DNA of 12,321 bases from Phoronis ovalis (Eukaryota > Phoronida > Phoronidae): contig JAOXYB010046092.1 in NCBI GenBank assembly GCA_028565635.1, forward strand, positions 1-12,321, in the 5' to 3' direction. Made by a program: the position numbers and the translations under genes. This document shows positions 7,871 through 12,321 of the stretch, one piece after another; the first letter of the stretch is position 1, and each line of letters starts with the position of its first letter. The notes under the pieces were generated by a model. That model did not search any database. It was not told where the DNA came from and was given only the letters and a program-made list of their open reading frames with translations.

Positions 7871-8743
7871 GCTGGAGCTGAAAAAAGGGCGGCGGCACCT
7901 ATATATAGTGACTTTGAATGACAGTGCCCCGGGGAAAAGCGTTTTCTTTAATCTTCATCCCAACATCCAAGGGACCGATAAATGAATTCATATTGCGTCC
8001 AACAGTTTTAAATGTATAAGTCAAGTTGTGTCTTATCAAAATTTTCGTCCCAAAAATATGCACCGACCATCATAGCCTTGTTTTTCATGAGGTGCATCCT
8101 TGGGACCGCAATTCCTAAATTTCTTTAATTGCTACAAAGAGGTTAGTGGCAAGCTTAATTTACTCGTTTCACTACAGGCTCCTATATGATTAAAAAATTA
8201 AACATGAAAGTATACAACATTTGTATACTATAGGTTCCTAATACTTTATTAACATACAAATTATAACACGCAGATACTCATGGGTATTACATTGGCTGGT
8301 GTCCACACTGGTGGTAAATTAAAAAAAATCTAGGTAAAAGAGAGACAGAACAAATGTTCCATGTTGTGCAAGGACACTCTTTTCTATATTTGATCATGAA
8401 GAAATGTATTTGTCACTCAATTGTATGTGGTTTTGAACTAGGGATTTTTAATTTAACAAGCCTTGAGCCAGTAGGTCTAGGTAAATATTTCCTTGAAAAC
8501 AATTTCAATTTCAAGATAAACGGTTCTGATTACTTTGAAATTTATCCTGATTAAAAAATCTTATTCATCAATATTTTCCATATAAATATTTTTCAAATGT
8601 ACTTCCGATTATGTTATAAAGTACACGCATAATAAATGGTGAATGAACTCAGGACATGACATTAACTCACCTGAATCATTAAACTGCTCAGAATTGTTTC
8701 ACTTAATATTTGCTGTTTAAAATCTGTGTCGGGTATATAAATT
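7871..8743. other. Non-coding stretch with small repeats
   Basis: It begins with a GC-rich patch (GGGCGGCGGC, then CTATATATAG, a TATA-like run) at about 7887-7908. The motif CATCCNNGGGACCG occurs twice as direct copies (7964-7977 and 8095-8108). A 9-bp perfect hairpin AGTATACAA / TTGTATACT lies at 8209-8229. The ORF at 8354-8554 (plus) has no recognisable domain. No gene is called. Confidence 0.5.
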
Positions 8744-8996
8744 CAAGGGTCCCTAACAACCGTTAGCATGCTCATAGTTCGTCTAGCACTGACATAGTTC
8801 GTTGAGCGTGCACACCTTTGCTTTGACCGCGCGCTACGAGATCATCTAGTGGGTACCGTTTACCAGTATTAGTACTTCCAGAATTCGCTTAGTGTGGACA
8901 ATTTACAAATTTATAAATTTTGAGAGTGCTCGCTAACGGAACTCGAGAAGTACTAATGGTAAATTATACCCAACTAACGGTTTTTAAGGTCCCCTG
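8744..8996. mobile_element. MITE-like non-autonomous DNA transposon
   Basis: It is 253 bp long with 23-bp terminal inverted repeats. The left end is CAAGGGTCCCTAACAACC plus GTTAG (8744-8766). The right end, read inward, is CAGGGGACCTTAAAAACC plus GTTAG (8996-8974). The element is flanked by AAATT on both sides (8739-8743 and 8997-9001), a likely 5-bp target duplication. A second inverted pair (8851-8879 with 8947-8971) and a central palindrome AAATTTATAAATTT (8907-8920) make it fold back. The left arm carries about 84 extra bases (8767-8850), CpG-rich, with CATAGTTCG repeated 20 bp apart. No transposase is present. The CAGGG-type end recalls hAT elements, but their 8-bp duplication is not clear here. 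Confidence 0.75.
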
Positions 8997-10330
8997 AAAT
9001 TATTTAGACACCCTATGTTCTACAGCGTAACAAAATGTTTCTTTTACTTACCCGTTCAAAGTAAAATCTCGCTAATCCGGTCTAATATATACAGTATGTG
9101 TCATGATTATAAATATACCCCGTTTTAATGTTTTCCTATCCAACACATTGAGTACATGAACAAAAATAAATAATATGTCATTTCAAAGCAATGACAACGT
9201 GCAGTTTGTATAATGTTTGTCTTAAATTATGTTTAACATAAAATGATTCATATGACTTAGGTCTGTCTAAATATTGGAATAATTTATTTAGCGGATTTAT
9301 AACGTTTACTAAGATGTTTGATTAATGTTCGGAAGTACGAAAAGATCTGTAACACAACCCAATGTCATAATAGAAATTGGTTTAGACATTTTTACATACA
9401 TGAAATATTACTCAAAAAGGTAAAAGTGGGTCCTCTACTAAATCATTCATTTAGAATATTTTTATTGCTATAAAATATATGGCCTTCTTGAAAAAAAGGT
9501 GAAAATACGCTCAATCAGCCTCTCCATTTGTAAATATAAAAACTGGCGGAAATGTGAACATTTTCTATTATCCTGAAATCGGGTTTCGCAAGTGTTGACA
9601 AAGAGCGCATGTTTAGCAATTTTGTTCGGTGCTATATGGCGCGCTTTCTTGGAATGATGTTCTGTATTGTCTTCAAAAATGAGCGCTACTAAATAGCCTA
9701 AGAATGAATCAAAGTAAAACTGACGAATGGAGTCGATATGATTAGTTTCAAACCTCAACTGAAACTTTTGCTTTGATCTGGCAGACCCTGTACTGTATTA
9801 GCATACTAGAATATTTTACTAAACGGAGTGTAATAACTGTAATCTTTAAAATATCAATTTTCGCACAATATTTTGTAGAATTTCACAGATGTCAATTTAT
9901 GGAAAATTAAAATAAAATTTGCAAAAAACACCTAGTACACCTTTTGCCAAATATACATAAAACACCAGCCAGAAATACAGCTAAAATGTCCATAGATTTT
10001 CTTTCAAAATATGCGGTCTATGACTCTTAGACCCTCGGTTACGGTTAAGTTTTATCCAAACACCTAGATACCAGTTGAATGTACCTTTGTAACACAGTTT
10101 GCCATGCGTACTTTTTACGGAACTATAACTTGGATAAACCGTCAAATCCTCTGGTAAAAATACTGTCACAGAACATGTTACTGTAAGTTTCTTAGTATAT
10201 TTTAGCATCAGATATATAACTGAAAATTATATACATTAAAAGTCCAAGTTATTACTAGCTCAGTCCTGTTTGGAACTTCGCTTAAAGTAACTCCCGGAAT
10301 TACAGAGACACAATATGTATTCAAACACAG
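8997..10330. other. Non-coding stretch, two weak minus-strand ORFs
   Basis: AT-rich. The ORF 9468-9758 (minus) lies in a locally GC-richer patch but has no family signature. The ORF 9981-10208 (minus, 75 codons, starting MLKYTKKLTVTCSVTVFLP) looks somewhat more protein-like. It is preceded by a possible acceptor (AATTTTCAG) 11 bases upstream. Neither is called as a gene. Confidence 0.4.
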
Positions 10331-10382
10331 GTATGAATGAAGTATAAACTTAGTTGTATTGTTCTCAGTACTTCATTCATAC
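10331..10382. repeat. Perfect 14-bp inverted repeat (hairpin)
   Basis: GTATGAATGAAGTA at 10331-10344 and its exact complement at 10369-10382, separated by 24 bases. Weak similarity continues outward. It could be a small fold-back element remnant or a short RNA hairpin; the stem is short for a microRNA precursor. Confidence 0.7.
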
Positions 10383-10695
10383 TTTTGGAAATATCTTGTT
10401 TTCTATTCAATTTTAACTATTAGTAAACCCGCCAGGAGAAAAAATTAATAAAACCTTAACCATACAGTTTATTAACATGACAAAAGTGTTGTTTATCATT
10501 AAGGTTTGTACTGGCAATCGTGAATAACACTCATTATCATAGAGAGATCAGTCAGTGGCATGAGTAAATCTGCTGATCGACCCCGGCTGCAGGGAAAACT
10601 TGGACCCTTGGTCGGCCAGGTGATTTTGTAAAATTTGTGTTTGTGAAATAAGAAAGAAAAGTGCGCGCGCAGATTTTAGATTGAACTGATAGATT
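10383..10695. other. Non-coding stretch with a GC-richer island
   Basis: About 10565-10625 is notably GC-rich for the window (contains GACCCCGGCTGCAGGG and TTGGTCGGCCAGG) and may be a fragment of a dispersed repeat. A short alternating purine-pyrimidine run GTGCGCGCGC lies near 10661-10670. No gene is seen. Confidence 0.4.
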
Positions 10696-10762
10696 TAATA
10701 TATATATATATATCTATATAAACATATGTATGTACGTATATAATATATATATATATATATTA
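10696..10762. repeat. Interrupted TA microsatellite
   Basis: Two (TA)n runs separated by a variant segment (CTATATAAACATATGTATG and following bases). A simple sequence repeat. Confidence 0.9.
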
Positions 10763-11283
10763 ACTTAACGCTGTTGATAAAGCTGCCGTTTTTGTACTCA
10801 GTGAGTAGTCACAATAGTGCGTCCTTATATTCCGATTGAAATTTATTAAGACTTGTTGCGTATATAATTAATACACACCAATTATTCGTGAAGTATTCAT
10901 ATATTCAAATATAGTAAATTGTAATAATCGTCAAGGTCATGACCCCGCATATATATACTGCTAGCGAAGTGATGTTATCTTTCGCAAAGCACTAAAAGAA
11001 CAAATAACGACATCTGGCGGAAGATTACACAAATTCGAACTATAAACTAAGAGAGAACGTGTCGTCACTGTCACTACTTTAAAACCAAGTTTTTATTGTG
11101 AAACATATTGTAATATGTAATGTAATATGTAATATACCGAACGCAGGCTAATAAAAAGCCTTTATATTCGGGTATAATAATGACTACTAACTCAAGTCTC
11201 AAGGTTGGGTCCAATCCTTATGCCCCAATCCCGTATTAAATAAGTGCAAAGTGAGCTCCTGTAGTTCTCTGTTATAGAGAAAA
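10763..11283. other. Non-coding AT-rich stretch
   Basis: It includes a small duplicate TAATATGTAATG x2 at 11111-11136. No gene was recognised. Confidence 0.5.
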
Positions 11284-11439
11284 TTGAGGGCAACAATCCG
11301 TGTAACGAGGGATAAAGCACGCTTGAGGGCAACAATCCGTGTAACGGGGGATAAAGCACGCTTGAGGGCAACAATCCGTGTAACGGGGGATAAAGCACGC
11401 TTGAGGGCAACAATCAGTGTAACGGGGGATAAAGTGCGC
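11284..11439. repeat. 39-bp minisatellite, four copies
   Basis: Exact 39-bp period, with units starting at 11284, 11323, 11362 and 11401. Each starts TTGAGGGCAACAATC and contains GTAACGGGGGATAAAGC. The first unit differs by one base from the second, the second and third are identical, and the fourth has several changes, so units probably spread by replication slippage or unequal exchange. Because 39 is divisible by three, ORFs stay open on both strands (plus: LRATIRVTGDKAR repeated). These are by-products and not genes. Confidence 0.92.
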
Positions 11440-11697
11440 TTGTGGATTTTTAATGGTAAAAGACAGACGAATCCGTGTTAGAGAGTTTCTTTACGTTTTT
11501 CCTTGTATTGCTATAAGATAAAAGATATACACGTTTATTTTCTGAACCATCACCTGATTTATTCAATACATTATGTAAAAACATTTCGTCTTTAAGGTAT
11601 ACAACTTTCACAATAAGACACACTATCTATGTCACAATATATACAAAAGTACACATATATACACAAATACACATATATATACTCTTTTGCGAAATTG
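11440..11697. other. Non-coding stretch with low-complexity AC/AT repeat
   Basis: 11634-11683 is a degenerate repeat built on ACACATATATAC. The rest is unremarkable AT-rich sequence. Confidence 0.6.
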
Positions 11698-11917
11698 TTA
11701 TAGTGATAAGTATACAATCATGTTTTGTTCCAACTCAGTTCTTAATCTGGGTGCAGATTTAAAGAACTCCAAGGGCATGTTGCATCACAAATCAATTACC
11801 ACTATACTCAGTTTCTTGATCGTCAAAATCTTTTATGGATTCCAATAATTCCAATTTGTTGAAAGTTTGACCAGAATTGTTAATCTCTAGCTGCTGAACA
11901 ATATCGTGCTGGATCAT
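11698..11917 (-). pseudogene. Possible coding fragment, two short frames
   Basis: On the minus strand 11917-11792 encodes 41 residues beginning MIQHDIVQQLEINNSGQT and containing LELLESIKDFDDQETEYSGN. In another frame, 11778-11698 encodes 26 residues beginning MPLEFFKSAPRLRTELEQN. Both are rich in charged residues and helical in pattern, unlike the random translations nearby. They could be two pieces of a frameshifted gene or transposon-derived relic. A possible acceptor (GATCCAG) lies at the start of the first. I do not recognise the family. Confidence 0.25.
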
Positions 11918-12321
11918 ATCAAATTAAACCTTATCAACTGTCAGCGTACTGGACTCACTGATTATTTTAATATGGTTTATTTCATAAAAAAATCTGCTCA
12001 CTTTTCAGAATTCAGTCCTTATCACTCGTTTACAAAAATATTTCAAGAAGAGATTGCTGAAATTGCGATTTTTGAAACGCTATCCCGCTGTGGAAACACT
12101 TGATGACAAAGCGATTATGCTCACCAGGTGTGCTTTATTGTACTTGTTTCAGGTAGTGCATTGATTACTGATTATTTACAAAAAATTACTTTAAGCCATT
12201 TAAAATATATCCGAGATGTTTAACATTTTGTGCATAGTTAGGGTTAGTATAACATGTAAATATTTTATTTACTCTGTGTTGTTTATAATTTCCAAACAAT
12301 TGATTGTTAGTAATCAAGCTA
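11918..12321. other. Right end, nothing certain
   Basis: AT-rich. A plus-strand ORF at 11906-12103 has no family signature and overlaps the possible minus-strand fragment. No gene is called. Confidence 0.45.

Noticed and set aside
8420-8475. tRNA-like SINE promoter on the minus strand (TGGCTCAAGG and GTTCAAAAC)
   Set aside because: The boxes are too close together for a tRNA-derived promoter and no SINE tail or target duplication was found.
8354-8554. 66-residue plus-strand ORF
   Set aside because: No conserved motif, no splice context, and codon composition like the surrounding non-coding sequence.
9468-9758. 96-residue minus-strand ORF as a gene
   Set aside because: It starts at a non-ATG codon, has no family features and is open in other frames too. 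It may only reflect local base composition.
11192-11481. Repeat-peptide genes on either strand of the minisatellite
   Set aside because: Both ORFs are explained by the 39-bp period being a multiple of three; neither has splice or start context.

Overview
The window looks like invertebrate nuclear DNA, most likely from a bivalve or other mollusc. It is AT-rich, the one clear gene is split into short exons by AT-rich GT-AG introns, and ankyrin-repeat and trypsin-like domains are combined in one protein. The palindrome TACATGTA, which I associate with bivalve genomes, recurs (for example near 687, 3844 and 6415). Nothing is organised like a bacterial, organellar or viral sequence. The taxonomic call is an inference.

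The left part, about 1-5252, holds one incomplete gene on the minus strand, rebuilt by reading exon boundaries by eye. Going 5' to 3' on that strand, exons at 5252-5169, 4188-4000, 3469-3278, 2552-2448 and 2060-1998 encode about seven ankyrin repeats. All five join in phase 0. A Lys-rich linker exon (1208-1028) follows in phase. The exon at 473-247 then opens a trypsin-like protease domain with the catalytic-His motif CWHVV, resembling FAM111/Trypsin_2 proteases. The start codon and the Asp and Ser catalytic residues are not visible, so both ends of the gene are missing. The simplest reading is an intracellular protease targeted by an ankyrin recognition array.

Two ankyrin exons (4188-4000 and 3469-3278) are recent duplicates. 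Nearly all their amino-acid differences fall in the beta-hairpin and first helix, the usual ligand-contacting face. Just upstream of each lie tandem, truncated copies of the same exon (4189-4540 and 3470-3740) that keep only that variable segment. This is the most interesting structure in the window: either debris of unequal crossing-over, or a reservoir of recognition-surface cassettes.

The right part, about 5253-12321, has no convincing exon. It holds a possible X-box/CRE site (6574-6594), an irregular cluster of a roughly 16-18 bp motif (7576-7870), a 253-bp MITE-like element with 23-bp terminal inverted repeats and a 5-bp target duplication (8744-8996), a perfect 14-bp hairpin (10331-10382), a TA microsatellite (10696-10762), a four-copy 39-bp minisatellite (11284-11439) and a weak coding-like fragment (11698-11917, minus). 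The rest is AT-rich intron or intergenic DNA.
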